From Dehalobacter sp. 12DCB1 (GTDB lineage Bacteria; Bacillota; Desulfitobacteriia; Desulfitobacteriales; Syntrophobotulaceae): a DNA stretch of 64,000 nucleotides. The number at the start of each line of letters is the position of its first letter. Position 1 is the stretch's first letter. Shown here piece by piece: positions 17,153-25,405 of the stretch. The stretch is taken from contig NZ_POSF01000014.1 in assembly GCF_004343605.1 (NCBI RefSeq), positions 310,001 through 374,000 of the forward strand, written 5' to 3'. The notes beneath the pieces are model-generated. The model was not told the origin of the DNA and did no database searches. It was given only the letters and a program-made list of their open reading frames with translations. Made by a program: the position numbers and the translations under genes.

Positions 17153-17812
17153 ATGGACGAAAAGAAACTATCCAGTCAGGTTGTAAAACGTTTGCCCAGA
17201 TATTACCGGTATCTTTCAACGCTGCTGCAATTGGGAATCAGCAGGATTTCCTCTAAAGATTTAGGCAACCGAATGGGTCTGACCTCTTCTCAGGTAAGAC
17301 AGGACTTTTTTTGTTTTGGTGGCAACGGCCTACAGGGATATGGTTATGATGTCAGCTTTCTGCATCAGGAAATACACAAACTACTTGGACTGCAGCATTC
17401 TCATAACATGATCATTATAGGGGCCGGAAGTTTGGGCCATGCTTTGGCTAAACACACGAATTTTGAAAAAAGCGGGTTTAGACTTGCCGGAATCTTCGAT
17501 GTCAAGCCTGATCTGATCGGCGAAAAAATTAGGAACGTTGAGGTCCAGCCCGTGGATGACCTGCCGAATTTTTTAAGCAAAAACTCTGTGGATATTGCGG
17601 TCTTGACTGTTCCGGAAAATTGTGCCGGTGAAGTCGCCAGGTTGGTTACTGATTTAGGCGTTAAAGCTTTATGGAATTTCTCTCCGGTCGAACTGATGAT
17701 GCCGGAAGATATTATTGTGGAAAATACCCATATGATTGACTGTCTGATGGTGCTTGGATATAACCTTCAGGAAAAGTCTCTGAGGGAAGAGTCTCTGAAA
17801 GAAACACCATAA
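17153..17812 (+). CDS. rex: Redox-sensing transcriptional repressor Rex
   Basis: Rex senses the NADH/NAD+ ratio and represses fermentation and hydrogenase genes when NADH is low. The 219-residue protein has the N-terminal winged helix (RISSKDLGNRMGLTSSQVRQDF), the linking FGGNGLQGYGYDV segment typical of Rex, and a Rossmann fold with IIGAGSLGHALA. The ATG at 17153 follows CGGAGTGAG at six bases; an upstream in-frame ATG at 17099 would add 18 unrelated hydrophobic residues. An extended -10 (TGG-TATACT, 17108-17116) precedes it. It lies next to hydCBA, whose promoter carries Rex-like operators. Confidence 0.96.
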   Translation: MDEKKLSSQVVKRLPRYYRYLSTLLQLGISRISSKDLGNRMGLTSSQVRQDFFCFGGNGLQGYGYDVSFLHQEIHKLLGLQHSHNMIIIGAGSLGHALAKHTNFEKSGFRLAGIFDVKPDLIGEKIRNVEVQPVDDLPNFLSKNSVDIAVLTVPENCAGEVARLVTDLGVKALWNFSPVELMMPEDIIVENTHMIDCLMVLGYNLQEKSLREESLKETP

Positions 17813-17918
17813 ACAGCAGTTATTGTTGAGTAGATCATAAAGCAATCAACAATTAGGCGAACAAATAGGCATATAAAAATAGAATAATTGATTCCAAGAA
17901 ATAACAAATAGTCCTGAT

Positions 17919-17956
17919 AATCTCCCTGTTAAAACTGAACCGGGAGATTTTTGTTT
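17919..17956 (+). terminator. Intrinsic terminator of rex
   Basis: AATCTCCC (17919-17926) and GGGAGATT (17942-17949) form an eight-base stem, followed by TTTTGTTT. It separates rex from the hydCBA transcript. Confidence 0.85.
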
Positions 17957-17957
17957 A

Positions 17958-17996
17958 TTGTTAAATAATTAACGGCATTGTTAAATATATTAATAA
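17958..17996. promoter_or_regulatory. Two Rex-like operators upstream of hydCBA
   Basis: Site 1, TTGTTAA-ATAA-TTAACGG (17958-17975), matches 12 of the 14 fixed bases of the clostridial Rex box TTGTTAA-N4-TTAACAA. Site 2, TTGTTAA-ATATA-TTAATAA (17978-17996), has one mismatch but a five-base spacer. A third weaker site (TTGTCAA-ATAA-ATAACTA, 18041-18058) lies just upstream of the -35 element. The position between rex and the hydrogenase operon fits Rex control. Confidence 0.7.
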
Positions 17997-18061
17997 CTTT
18001 GCTAGCAATGTCTATTATTTTGCATTGTTATTCTGTTATTTTGTCAAATAAATAACTATTC

Positions 18062-18090
18062 TTGATTTACATTTTGCCCCATATTACACT
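18062..18090 (+). promoter_or_regulatory. Sigma-A-type promoter of hydCBA
   Basis: A -35 TTGATT (18062-18067) and a -10 TACACT (18085-18090) are 17 bases apart, about 57 bases before the hydC start. The nearest Rex-like site ends four bases upstream of the -35. Confidence 0.6.
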
Positions 18091-18147
18091 AAAGCAAGCA
18101 CAGGTAAACTTTCCTGCAGAAAGGTTACAGAAAGGCAGTGTGATCAA

Positions 18148-18627
18148 ATGACGGCAATCAAAGAAGTTGTCAATCGGTTTGGAAAAGAAGAAGCCTTGTT
18201 GCTTCAAGTAATTTTAGCCGTTCAGGATGCTGACCCCCAGAATCATCTGAGTGAAGAAGCCGTAAATGAAATTTCCCGGGAAATGAATATCTCCCGAAGC
18301 AGGGTTTATTCCACGGCATCTTTCTATAGTGAGATCTCCTTGAAACCGAGGGGCATGCACATTATCCGGATATGTACCAATGCGCCGTGTGAAAATGCCA
18401 ACAAAGCTTCCATCCTCGCTGCAATTAAACAGGAACTCGGGATTAAGATCGGACAAACAACAACGGACGGGCTTTTTTCTCTGGAAAGCGTCAATTGCCT
18501 TGGTGCCTGCTATATGTCTCCGGCCATCAAAATTGATGATGCGGTCTATGGTGACCTGACTCCGGAAGCTGCGGTCGCCATTATCCGTAATTTAAGAAAG
18601 GAATATCAGAATGAACAAAATGCTTGA
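18148..18627 (+). CDS. hydC: NADH-linked [FeFe] hydrogenase, NuoE-like subunit HydC
   Basis: A 159-residue thioredoxin-like [2Fe-2S] protein of the NuoE/HydC family. The four cluster cysteines are in ICTNAPCENA and NCLGACYMSP. It passes electrons between the flavin subunit HydB and the hydrogenase subunit HydA in the cytoplasm. The ATG at 18148 has a modest AAAGGCAG upstream. Its end overlaps the start of hydB by 17 bases, showing a coupled operon hydC-hydB-hydA. Confidence 0.95.
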   Translation: MTAIKEVVNRFGKEEALLLQVILAVQDADPQNHLSEEAVNEISREMNISRSRVYSTASFYSEISLKPRGMHIIRICTNAPCENANKASILAAIKQELGIKIGQTTTDGLFSLESVNCLGACYMSPAIKIDDAVYGDLTPEAAVAIIRNLRKEYQNEQNA

Positions 18628-19897
18628 TGACGATCAGATTTTTAATATTTCTCCGGGCAGGCATGTTGACTTGGACCATCATTGTCAAAACGGCGGATAT
18701 TCCGCGTTAGCCAAAGCCCTGGCCCAGGGTCCTGAAACTTCCCTGAAAGAAATATCGGATGCCGGACTGCGCGGCAGGGGCGGAGCTGCTTTCCCTACTG
18801 CTGAAAAAATAAAAATGCTACGGGCCAACACGGAAAAACTGCGTTATATCATTTGCAATGCCGACGAAGGTGAACCAGGCACCTTTAAGGACCGGTTCAT
18901 TATGACCCATATCCCTTTTCAATTGCTGGAAGGCATCACCATCGCGGCGTTTATGGCCGGAGCTTCTGAGGGTTATATCTACGTTCGGCACGAATATCCT
19001 GAAGCGCAGAAAATCCTGCGCGAAAGCATTGAAGAAGCCGAGCGCCGCGGATTCCTTGGAGAAAATATTCTTGGCAGCGGTTTCAGCTTGTCTTTAAAGC
19101 TATTTTCCGGTGCCGGAAGCTATCTTTGTGGTGAGGAAACCGCTTTAATTTCCTCCATCGAGGGCAAAAAAGGCCGTCCGCGTCTGAAACCCCCTTACCC
19201 GACCCAAGCCGGTCTCTGGCAAAAACCCACGTTGATTAACAATGTTGAAACGCTTGCCAATATCCCCAAAATCATTGAAAAAAGTGCATCCTGGTATCGT
19301 TCTTTTGGTACACCGGACAGTCCCGGAACCAAGTTGATTTCGCTTTCCGGCGATGTCCAAAACCGCGGTTTATTTGAAGTACCATTCGGAATGACCTTTG
19401 CTGAAATCATCAGCGAATATGGCGGTGGAGCAAAGACCGGAAAAGCCATAAAAGCTGTAAACATTGGCGGCGCTTCCGGTGTTCTGATACCGCCTGAGAT
19501 GCTTTTTACCCCACTGGAATATCTGGCCTGTTCCAAGACCGGGATTACGATCGGATCAGGGGCTATCTTTGTTTTGGACGACACCCGTTCGATCTTGTCA
19601 AACGTTCAAAACCGGCTGCGCTTCTTTCTACATGAAAGCTGCGGCAAATGCACGCCCTGCCGGGAAGGACTGCGTCAGGCCAATCTGATCCTTGACAGAC
19701 TGCTCGCCGGAGAAGCCGTGCGTCAGGATGTTAGCACGCTGGAACGGTATACCCGGGCGATTCAAGAAGCTTCCTTTTGCGGTCTCGGCCAAGCAGCCGG
19801 CAACAGCCTTCGTTCCTCCCTGGCCTATTACCGGGATGAATATCTTGCTTCCTGCCGTGATAACAAACCATCATTCATTGAGGAGGAGACCGCCTGA
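18611..19897 (+). CDS. hydB: NADH-linked [FeFe] hydrogenase, NuoF-like flavoprotein HydB
   Basis: A 428-residue NuoF-type subunit that binds FMN, NAD(H) and one [4Fe-4S] cluster. It has the nucleotide block LRGRGGAAFPT, ICNADEGEPGTFKDR, the GAGSYLCGEETAL motif and the cluster ligands SCGKCTPCREG plus a downstream SFCGLG cysteine. It lacks the N-terminal thioredoxin-like domain and the C-terminal 2x[4Fe-4S] domain found in larger HydB proteins such as that of Thermotoga. The ATG has AAAGGA upstream, and its last base overlaps the start of hydA. Confidence 0.95.
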   Translation: MNKMLDDDQIFNISPGRHVDLDHHCQNGGYSALAKALAQGPETSLKEISDAGLRGRGGAAFPTAEKIKMLRANTEKLRYIICNADEGEPGTFKDRFIMTHIPFQLLEGITIAAFMAGASEGYIYVRHEYPEAQKILRESIEEAERRGFLGENILGSGFSLSLKLFSGAGSYLCGEETALISSIEGKKGRPRLKPPYPTQAGLWQKPTLINNVETLANIPKIIEKSASWYRSFGTPDSPGTKLISLSGDVQNRGLFEVPFGMTFAEIISEYGGGAKTGKAIKAVNIGGASGVLIPPEMLFTPLEYLACSKTGITIGSGAIFVLDDTRSILSNVQNRLRFFLHESCGKCTPCREGLRQANLILDRLLAGEAVRQDVSTLERYTRAIQEASFCGLGQAAGNSLRSSLAYYRDEYLASCRDNKPSFIEEETA

Positions 19898-21615
19898 TGC
19901 AAAACATTAATATTACGCTAAACGGTAAGGTAACGGCAGTTGCACCTGAAATCACTATTTTAGAGGCAGCCAGACAACAGGGCATTGATCTTCCAACCCT
20001 TTGCCATCATCCTGATCAGCGCGTCAAGGCAAATTGCCGGATTTGTGTGGTCGAGGTAGAAGGTGTAAAAAACCTCGTACCTTCCTGTTCCACTAGGGTA
20101 ACAGCCGGAATGAACATCACGACGAATTCTCCGAGAGTCAGAGAAACTGTACGCACCATTCTGGAATTAATTTTTGCTGACCATCCGCAGGAATGTCTGA
20201 CCTGTATCCGTAACGGTAACTGTGAACTCAGACAAATCGCAGCTAAATTTGGAGTCAGGGATATCCAAGGAGAAAAAAGAAAACACAGTTTCTCTCAGGA
20301 TTTCTCAACCCCTTCGCTGGTCAGAAATCCGGATAAATGCATCAAATGTGGTCGATGTGCAGAAGCCTGCCACTATATTCAGAACGTTGGAATCCTCTAT
20401 AGTCATAACCGCAGTACGGAAATCAGCATTTCACCGGAATACGGTAAACAGCTGGCTGATGTTGCCTGTGTGCTGTGCGGACAGTGTGCTTTGGTTTGTC
20501 CGGTAGGTGCAATTCATGAAAGGGATGATACAGACCGCGTCTGGGAAGCTCTTGCAGATCCCCAAAAACATGTCGTCGTTCAGGTCGCTCCGGCCGTCCG
20601 GGTATCACTAGCTGAGGAATTTGGATTCCCATCAGGCGAAATCGCGACAGGGAAACTTGTTTCTGCTTTGCGCAGTCTGGGATTTGACCGGGTTTTCGAT
20701 ACAGACTTTTCTGCAGATCTAACCATCATAGAAGAAGGCCATGAATTACTGGACCGGATAGCAAACGGCGGTGTCCTGCCGATGATTACTTCCTGCAGCC
20801 CCGGCTGGATCAAATATATGGAACACTACTATCCGGAATTGATTCCGCATCTGTCGACCTGCAAATCTCCCCAGCAAATGTTTGGGGCCCTGGCCAAAAC
20901 GTACTATGCTCAGACCAGCGGCCTTGAAGCCAAGGATATCATTGTCGTCTCCGTGATGCCCTGTACCGCCAAAAAATTTGAAGCCGAGCGCCCGGAAATG
21001 GATGCAAGCGGCAGCCAGGATGTAGATATCGTCCTCACGACCCGCGAACTTGGCAGAATGCTGCAGCACGAGGGAATTGATTTTCGGATGCTCCCTGAAG
21101 CTGAATTTGATTCGCCCCTCGGCATATCAACAGGTGCAGCCGCTATTTTCGGAGCAACCGGCGGAGTTATGGAAGCAGCCCTGCGCACCGTGTATGAAGT
21201 TGTTACAGGTAAAACCCTGACTGACTTAAACTTTACAACCGTGCGTGGAATGACCGGCGTAAAAGAAGCTTCGGTTGATCTTGCCGGAATGGAAGTAAAA
21301 GCGGGGATCGCCCACGGGCTTGCCAACGCCAAGAAAATCTTAGAAATGATCAAAGCCGGCCAGTCCGATTACACGTTTATTGAGATCATGTGCTGTCCCG
21401 GAGGATGTATTGGCGGAGGAGGTCAGCCTTACGGTACGACCAATGAGATCAGAGCCAGACGGATCGAAGCCCTGTACCAGGTCGATGAAAATATGCCGCT
21501 ACGCAAGTCGCATGAAAATCCGGCAGTACAGGAACTCTATCAGGACTTTCTGCTTGAGCCCCTCGGAGAATTATCTCACAGGCTTTTGCACACCCAATAT
21601 TGCAGCCGCAGTTAA
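19897..21615 (+). CDS. hydA: [FeFe] hydrogenase catalytic subunit HydA
   Basis: A 572-residue catalytic subunit. Domains in order: a [2Fe-2S] domain (Cys36, 47, 50, 64), a His-Cys3 cluster (His96, Cys100, 103, 109), two [4Fe-4S] clusters (Cys148-158 and Cys191-201), then the H-cluster domain with L1 TSCSPGWIKY (Cys300), L2 VMPCTAKKFE (Cys356) and L3 EIMCCPGGCIGGGGQP. No C-terminal extra [2Fe-2S] domain is present. With HydB and HydC it forms a group A trimeric enzyme coupling H2 and NADH, with or without ferredoxin. No hydEFG maturases are in the window. Confidence 0.97.
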   Translation: MQNINITLNGKVTAVAPEITILEAARQQGIDLPTLCHHPDQRVKANCRICVVEVEGVKNLVPSCSTRVTAGMNITTNSPRVRETVRTILELIFADHPQECLTCIRNGNCELRQIAAKFGVRDIQGEKRKHSFSQDFSTPSLVRNPDKCIKCGRCAEACHYIQNVGILYSHNRSTEISISPEYGKQLADVACVLCGQCALVCPVGAIHERDDTDRVWEALADPQKHVVVQVAPAVRVSLAEEFGFPSGEIATGKLVSALRSLGFDRVFDTDFSADLTIIEEGHELLDRIANGGVLPMITSCSPGWIKYMEHYYPELIPHLSTCKSPQQMFGALAKTYYAQTSGLEAKDIIVVSVMPCTAKKFEAERPEMDASGSQDVDIVLTTRELGRMLQHEGIDFRMLPEAEFDSPLGISTGAAAIFGATGGVMEAALRTVYEVVTGKTLTDLNFTTVRGMTGVKEASVDLAGMEVKAGIAHGLANAKKILEMIKAGQSDYTFIEIMCCPGGCIGGGGQPYGTTNEIRARRIEALYQVDENMPLRKSHENPAVQELYQDFLLEPLGELSHRLLHTQYCSRS

Positions 21616-21649
21616 AACAATGATGCCGAAGCAAAAGCCCCCCCGTCCA

Positions 21650-21748
21650 TGAACACCCTTTTCTGGAATGTACCTTCTCCTTGAACACTCCTTCCAATGG
21701 ACACTCTTTATCTGACTATACCTTCTCTCTGAGCGCACCCTCCCTTGA
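21650..21748. repeat. Degenerate pyrimidine-rich short repeats after hydA
   Basis: About six units of 15-18 bases, each with an AC-x-CCTT-like core and ending in TG (for example GAACACCCTTTTCTG, AACACTCCTTCCAATG, GACACTCTTTATCTG). The units are poorly conserved and no reading frame is convincing. Function unknown; a decayed tandem repeat or chance composition. Confidence 0.35.
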
Positions 21749-21765
21749 ATTACTATTCGAATATA

Positions 21766-21814
21766 ATGCGAAGGAACCGCAGATGTTATTAAAATACCCG
21801 CGGTTCCTTCGCAT
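21766..21814. terminator. Bidirectional terminator between hydA and rpoN
   Basis: Perfect 15-base arms (21766-21780 and 21800-21814, core GCGAAGGAACCGC) around a 19-base loop. It sits between the convergent hydA (plus) and rpoN (minus). The following TTTATTG is a short T-rich tail on the plus strand. Confidence 0.85.
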
Positions 21815-21904
21815 TTATTGACTAATCTTCCACCCAAATCAAAATTATCAATGCCACTTGAATTTCATGCCCCGTAAGCTTAGGGAATTATAGGCTTTGG
21901 ACAA

Positions 21905-23290
21905 TTAATATCTTTTACGGTGTAGATTTGTCGGTATCCCCATACTCTGACGGTACTTATTGACCGTTCTCCGAGATATCTTTATCCCCTTGCTCACAAG
22001 CATGTCCATAATATCCTGGTCGCTCAGTGGTTGGTTCGGGTCCTCTTTATTGATGATATCCTGAATCAAGTGTTTGACACTTTTCGAACTTATTTTGTCG
22101 CAGTCATAAGAACCCACACCGGAGTTAAAGAAATACTTCAAAGCAAACAGTCCACGCGGCGTCTGAACGTATTTGTTGCAGGTGACCCGGCTTACCGTAG
22201 ATTCATGGATACCGACCAAATCCGCAACCTGACTCATGGTCAAGGGCTTCAGATATTCAATGCCATTGTCAAAAAATTCTCTTTGAATATCAACAATACT
22301 TTGCACAACTTTGTAAATGTTCAGTCTTCTTTGTTCAATTCCGCGGATGAGTCCCAAAGCGGAATCAAACTTTTCTTCAAGATATTTTCTTACATCATCA
22401 CATAACGCATTCGAATTACGGAGAATAGCCACATACGTCTGATTGATTCTCAAATAGTTAAAATCGAGGTCGTTCACAATAACCAAATAATCGTTCTGGT
22501 CTCTCATAATCGTAACATCAGGCCAGATAAAAGGATTTCTTTCAGCGCCAAACTGCAGTCCGGGTTTCGGATCAAGCGTCTTGATAAGATCATAGACTTC
22601 TTGGACCTGCTTCGCAGATACGGAGAGGGCATTGGCTATTTTCATCATTTTTTTGTCGGCAAGATCCTGGAAGTAATTTTGAATAACCCGTTCCGCAAAC
22701 TCGCTGTCCTTGCCGTTTGCTCTCATTTGCAGAAGCAGGCATTCCTGGAGATTACGGGCACCTACACCGATAGGATAGAAGGTATGAATGACCCTCAGGA
22801 CCTCTTCCACTCTCTCAACGGCAACATTCAACTTTTGGCTAACATATTCCAGTTCTGTTGTAAAATAGCCGTTCCGGTCAATGCTTCCTATTAGAAAGTT
22901 TCCAATGACAATATCCGCAGGATTCTTGATCTCTAAATTCAATTGTAATTCAAGCTGTTCATATAAACTTGGCCGATCAGACAAATATTGTTCGTATCCG
23001 GTGTTATTTTCATTCTTCTCGTTCCAGATATAACCAATATTACTGTCGCTGCTGAAATGTTCAATTAGGTCGTCCATATTAACCCGGGTTGCAGTTTTGC
23101 TGACAACCTCATTGTTTTCAGCAACGGGTTCATCTTCGTCCAGGAAAGGATTCTCTTCAATTTTTTTTGTGATATACTCGCTTAGCTCCAGAGTCGACAT
23201 CTGCAATACAAAAATTGCCTGACGCAGTTCAGTGGTCATGAACAATCTCTGTTGCTGTTCAAGAAATATATCTTGGCGTATCTGCCTCAT
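21905..23290 (-). CDS. rpoN: RNA polymerase sigma-54 factor RpoN
   Basis: A 461-residue sigma-54 factor. The N-terminal activator-interacting region is FMTTELRQAIFVLQMSTLELSEYI with the following ENPFLDED, the central core-binding domain follows, and the C-terminal RpoN box reads ISRRTVNKYRQSMGIP. The ATG at 23290 lies nine bases after AAGGTGG; an ATG nine bases upstream sits directly on that site. No sigma-54 activator gene is present here. A possible -24/-12 element lies about 130 bases upstream. Confidence 0.96.
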   Translation of the reverse strand: MRQIRQDIFLEQQQRLFMTTELRQAIFVLQMSTLELSEYITKKIEENPFLDEDEPVAENNEVVSKTATRVNMDDLIEHFSSDSNIGYIWNEKNENNTGYEQYLSDRPSLYEQLELQLNLEIKNPADIVIGNFLIGSIDRNGYFTTELEYVSQKLNVAVERVEEVLRVIHTFYPIGVGARNLQECLLLQMRANGKDSEFAERVIQNYFQDLADKKMMKIANALSVSAKQVQEVYDLIKTLDPKPGLQFGAERNPFIWPDVTIMRDQNDYLVIVNDLDFNYLRINQTYVAILRNSNALCDDVRKYLEEKFDSALGLIRGIEQRRLNIYKVVQSIVDIQREFFDNGIEYLKPLTMSQVADLVGIHESTVSRVTCNKYVQTPRGLFALKYFFNSGVGSYDCDKISSKSVKHLIQDIINKEDPNQPLSDQDIMDMLVSKGIKISRRTVNKYRQSMGIPTNLHRKRY

Positions 23291-23416
23291 ATTTTCCATC
23301 CACCTTCTGAATCAAATCAAAATACTATACAGATTCCCGGACAGACGGCATTTTCATATTCTTTTCACATTAGAAGCCGGGATTTCCTCGGGCATGATAC
23401 ATCACTTGACCCTCAC

Positions 23417-23432
23417 GGCAAGATTCATGCCA
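23417..23432 (-). promoter_or_regulatory. Sigma-54-like -24/-12 element upstream of rpoN
   Basis: On the minus strand TGGCAT-GAATC-TTGCC has the invariant GG and GC exactly 12 bases apart, as in TGGCAC-N5-TTGCA. It overlaps one arm of an inverted repeat (GGCATGA 23391-23397, TCATGCC 23425-23431), which could explain it otherwise. Autoregulation of rpoN is an inference. Confidence 0.4.
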
Positions 23433-23569
23433 AACAATATCTGAGTTAAGTATACAACCTATTTAAAATACTTTCTATTATCGTTTTTTAATTTTTTTAT
23501 GTAAATTATTCTTCATCTGCCACCAATTTCAACGGTTTATAGATTCGTTCCAAGGACTATTTATTTCGA

Positions 23570-24238
23570 TTATTTATTTCCTGTTACTTCTTCCACCAAA
23601 GTCTCGAAAAACAACTCCATAAATCTGACCCTTTTTCTGGCGATTACTTTCGCTTCTTCCGTATACAGCCTGTCCGGTATTTTTCTCAATTTAAGCTCAA
23701 ATTCCAGGTTGGTCGTATGTTTGGAAGCATCTTTAATCCTGCCGTTCTCACCGATATTTTCCTTTAGATATTCTTCGACAGAAACCTCATGATATAGTCT
23801 TTCCCCGTGCTGTCCAGCAAGCATGAAAGAGCGGGCAATCCCAGTTGCTCCGATAATATCAAGTTTGTCGGCATCAAAGAGGATTTTGGCTTCGATGCTC
23901 TCCGGCTGATGGCCCGTCCTGAACCGGTGCGCTAAAATACAGTGTGTGATCTCCTGCCTCAAATCCGGATCATAATTTAGGTCTTGAAGGATCTTCTCGG
24001 CCATTTCCGCACCCAATACGGCATGGTCGATCTCTCCGGAATTATCTTCATCCTCTTTGGCTCTGGCAATATCATGAAGCAGGACGGCCGGAATCAATAC
24101 TTCCGTATCGACATCATCCCGCTGCCCGGCCAGAATCAAACAAAGATGATAGACCCGCATAACATGATCCAGATCGTGGGCCGCATAAGACAGCTCTTTC
24201 TCTACAATATCCTGCAGAACCCGATACCGTTTTTCCAT
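23570..24238 (-). CDS. HD domain phosphohydrolase
   Basis: A 222-residue HD-superfamily protein. The metal site reads DLDHVMRV, LLHDIARAK (His-Asp) with later histidine ILAHRF and aspartate DADKLDIIGATGI. This order (H...HD...D) matches the YedJ-like HD hydrolases, which act on nucleotides or other phosphomonoesters. The true substrate is unknown. It is upstream of rpoN with a 280-base gap and may be transcribed with the PPC gene before it. Confidence 0.85.
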   Translation of the reverse strand: MEKRYRVLQDIVEKELSYAAHDLDHVMRVYHLCLILAGQRDDVDTEVLIPAVLLHDIARAKEDEDNSGEIDHAVLGAEMAEKILQDLNYDPDLRQEITHCILAHRFRTGHQPESIEAKILFDADKLDIIGATGIARSFMLAGQHGERLYHEVSVEEYLKENIGENGRIKDASKHTTNLEFELKLRKIPDRLYTEEAKVIARKRVRFMELFFETLVEEVTGNK

Positions 24239-24336
24239 CGATATATTTTATGCCTCCCTGTCCCAATAAAGCATTGTATTCGCCCACGGCGCATTCAAAA
24301 TGAAAAAATACTGCCAAGAATCAGTTGGCGTATCTA

Positions 24337-24780
24337 CTATATTTCGAGCAACTCAAAACCTGTGGTAGGATTAATCTTTCTAGAGCCATCACTTGTATTC
24401 AGTTCAATCATGACGACCTCGCCGATTTGCCAGATGTCGACCCCTTCACGTACACAGCCTGCTACTGTTTTTTCCTCTCTGCCAAAAGCGGCGTGCATAT
24501 GCAAGACCGGGTTCCCTTGTTCGTTTCGAAACAAAGTTCCGACTCCCAGTGTTTCGCTGGCGCCTTGAAGCTCTGTCATCATCTTGCGGGGTTTAAGGGC
24601 CTGTCCGTCTTCAGGTCCTACGACGACCTTGCTGCCCTTGTCCGCCCCTCCCAGAAAATGAACCAGTGCGGAATTGATCTGGTGTTTTTCGGCAAAATCC
24701 TGAATAATGGCCGGGATTTTTTCTCCGTGTTCCAATCTCAGGATGAATATTCTCCCCAATGTCGCTTCTATATATTTCAA
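24337..24780 (-). CDS. PPC (DUF296) domain protein
   Basis: A 147-residue single PPC/PCC domain protein with GRIFILRLEHGEKIP, ALVHFLGGADKGSKVV, PVLHMHAAFGREEKTVAG and the terminal TGFELLEI. Bacterial stand-alone PPC proteins form trimers; their role is unknown, although plant homologues bind AT-rich DNA. The start is TTG at 24780, six bases after AAGGGG, which gives the usual family length. Metal-binding is suggested by the HMHAAFGR histidines. Confidence 0.88.
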   Translation of the reverse strand: MKYIEATLGRIFILRLEHGEKIPAIIQDFAEKHQINSALVHFLGGADKGSKVVVGPEDGQALKPRKMMTELQGASETLGVGTLFRNEQGNPVLHMHAAFGREEKTVAGCVREGVDIWQIGEVVMIELNTSDGSRKINPTTGFELLEI

Positions 24781-24944
24781 TGCTGTCCCCTTCTTTCTAT
24801 GGCTGTAATCATTTTGGGTTGCCAGTAACTTGCAATAAACGCTTTTAATGAAGGCATAAAAGTACCTCATATCATTATAACATACAGACAAAAATGCCAT
24901 GTTCATAAGAGTTTCTTTTATAACCAGGTTAGAAAACATTTTGC

Positions 24945-24996
24945 TTGACTTTAACTACTTAAGTATTTTATAATTTAGTTAAGTATTCAGTTAACT
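24945..24996 (+). promoter_or_regulatory. Promoter and operator of the ArsR-type regulator
   Basis: A -35 TTGACT (24945-24950) and a perfect -10 TATAAT (24969-24974) are 18 bases apart. Three related 8-mers overlap or flank it: ACTTAAGT (24957-24964), AGTTAAGT (24977-24984) and AGTTAACT (24989-24996). Such overlapping repeats fit autorepression by the ArsR-family protein encoded 20 bases downstream. Confidence 0.75.
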
Positions 24997-25015
24997 AAAA
25001 ATACCCGGAGGATAT

Positions 25016-25384
25016 ATGGATCAAATTGTGCAGGTATTCAAAGCGCTCTCTGATGAAACAAGACTGCAGATCTTGCTTATCCTGTCTAGAAGAAGCATCT
25101 GTGCCAAAGGAATTGCAAGACATCTTCAAATTTCCGAAGCAGCGGTGTCTCAACATATTAAAATTTTAAAGGAAGCCGGCCTTCTGATTGGCGAGAAAAC
25201 AGGCTACTTTGTACAATACAATTTACAGCAATCTGTTTTTGAAGATGTGATCGGATTCATTGAGCAGATATCAGGCACCCACACCGCGGGTCACTACAAA
25301 GATGTTTTCAGCGTCCCATTTAATTGTCAATATGCTTGTAAGGCCCAGCGTGAAAAGTGCTGTGAGCGTTCAAGCAATAAATAA
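25016..25384 (+). CDS. ArsR/SmtB-family transcriptional regulator
   Basis: A 122-residue winged-helix regulator with FKALSDETRLQILLIL, the recognition helix ISEAAVSQHIKILKEAGL and the wing GEKTGYFVQYNL. The C-terminal tail carries four cysteines (FNCQYACKAQREKCC) that could bind a metal or thiol-reactive signal. It is preceded by a strong promoter with repeated operator-like sequences. It is followed after about 20 bases by a small NifX-like gene, so the two probably form one regulated unit. Confidence 0.92.
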   Translation: MDQIVQVFKALSDETRLQILLILSRRSICAKGIARHLQISEAAVSQHIKILKEAGLLIGEKTGYFVQYNLQQSVFEDVIGFIEQISGTHTAGHYKDVFSVPFNCQYACKAQREKCCERSSNK

Positions 25385-25405
25385 ACTTCAGAAAAGGAGC
25401 TAAAT

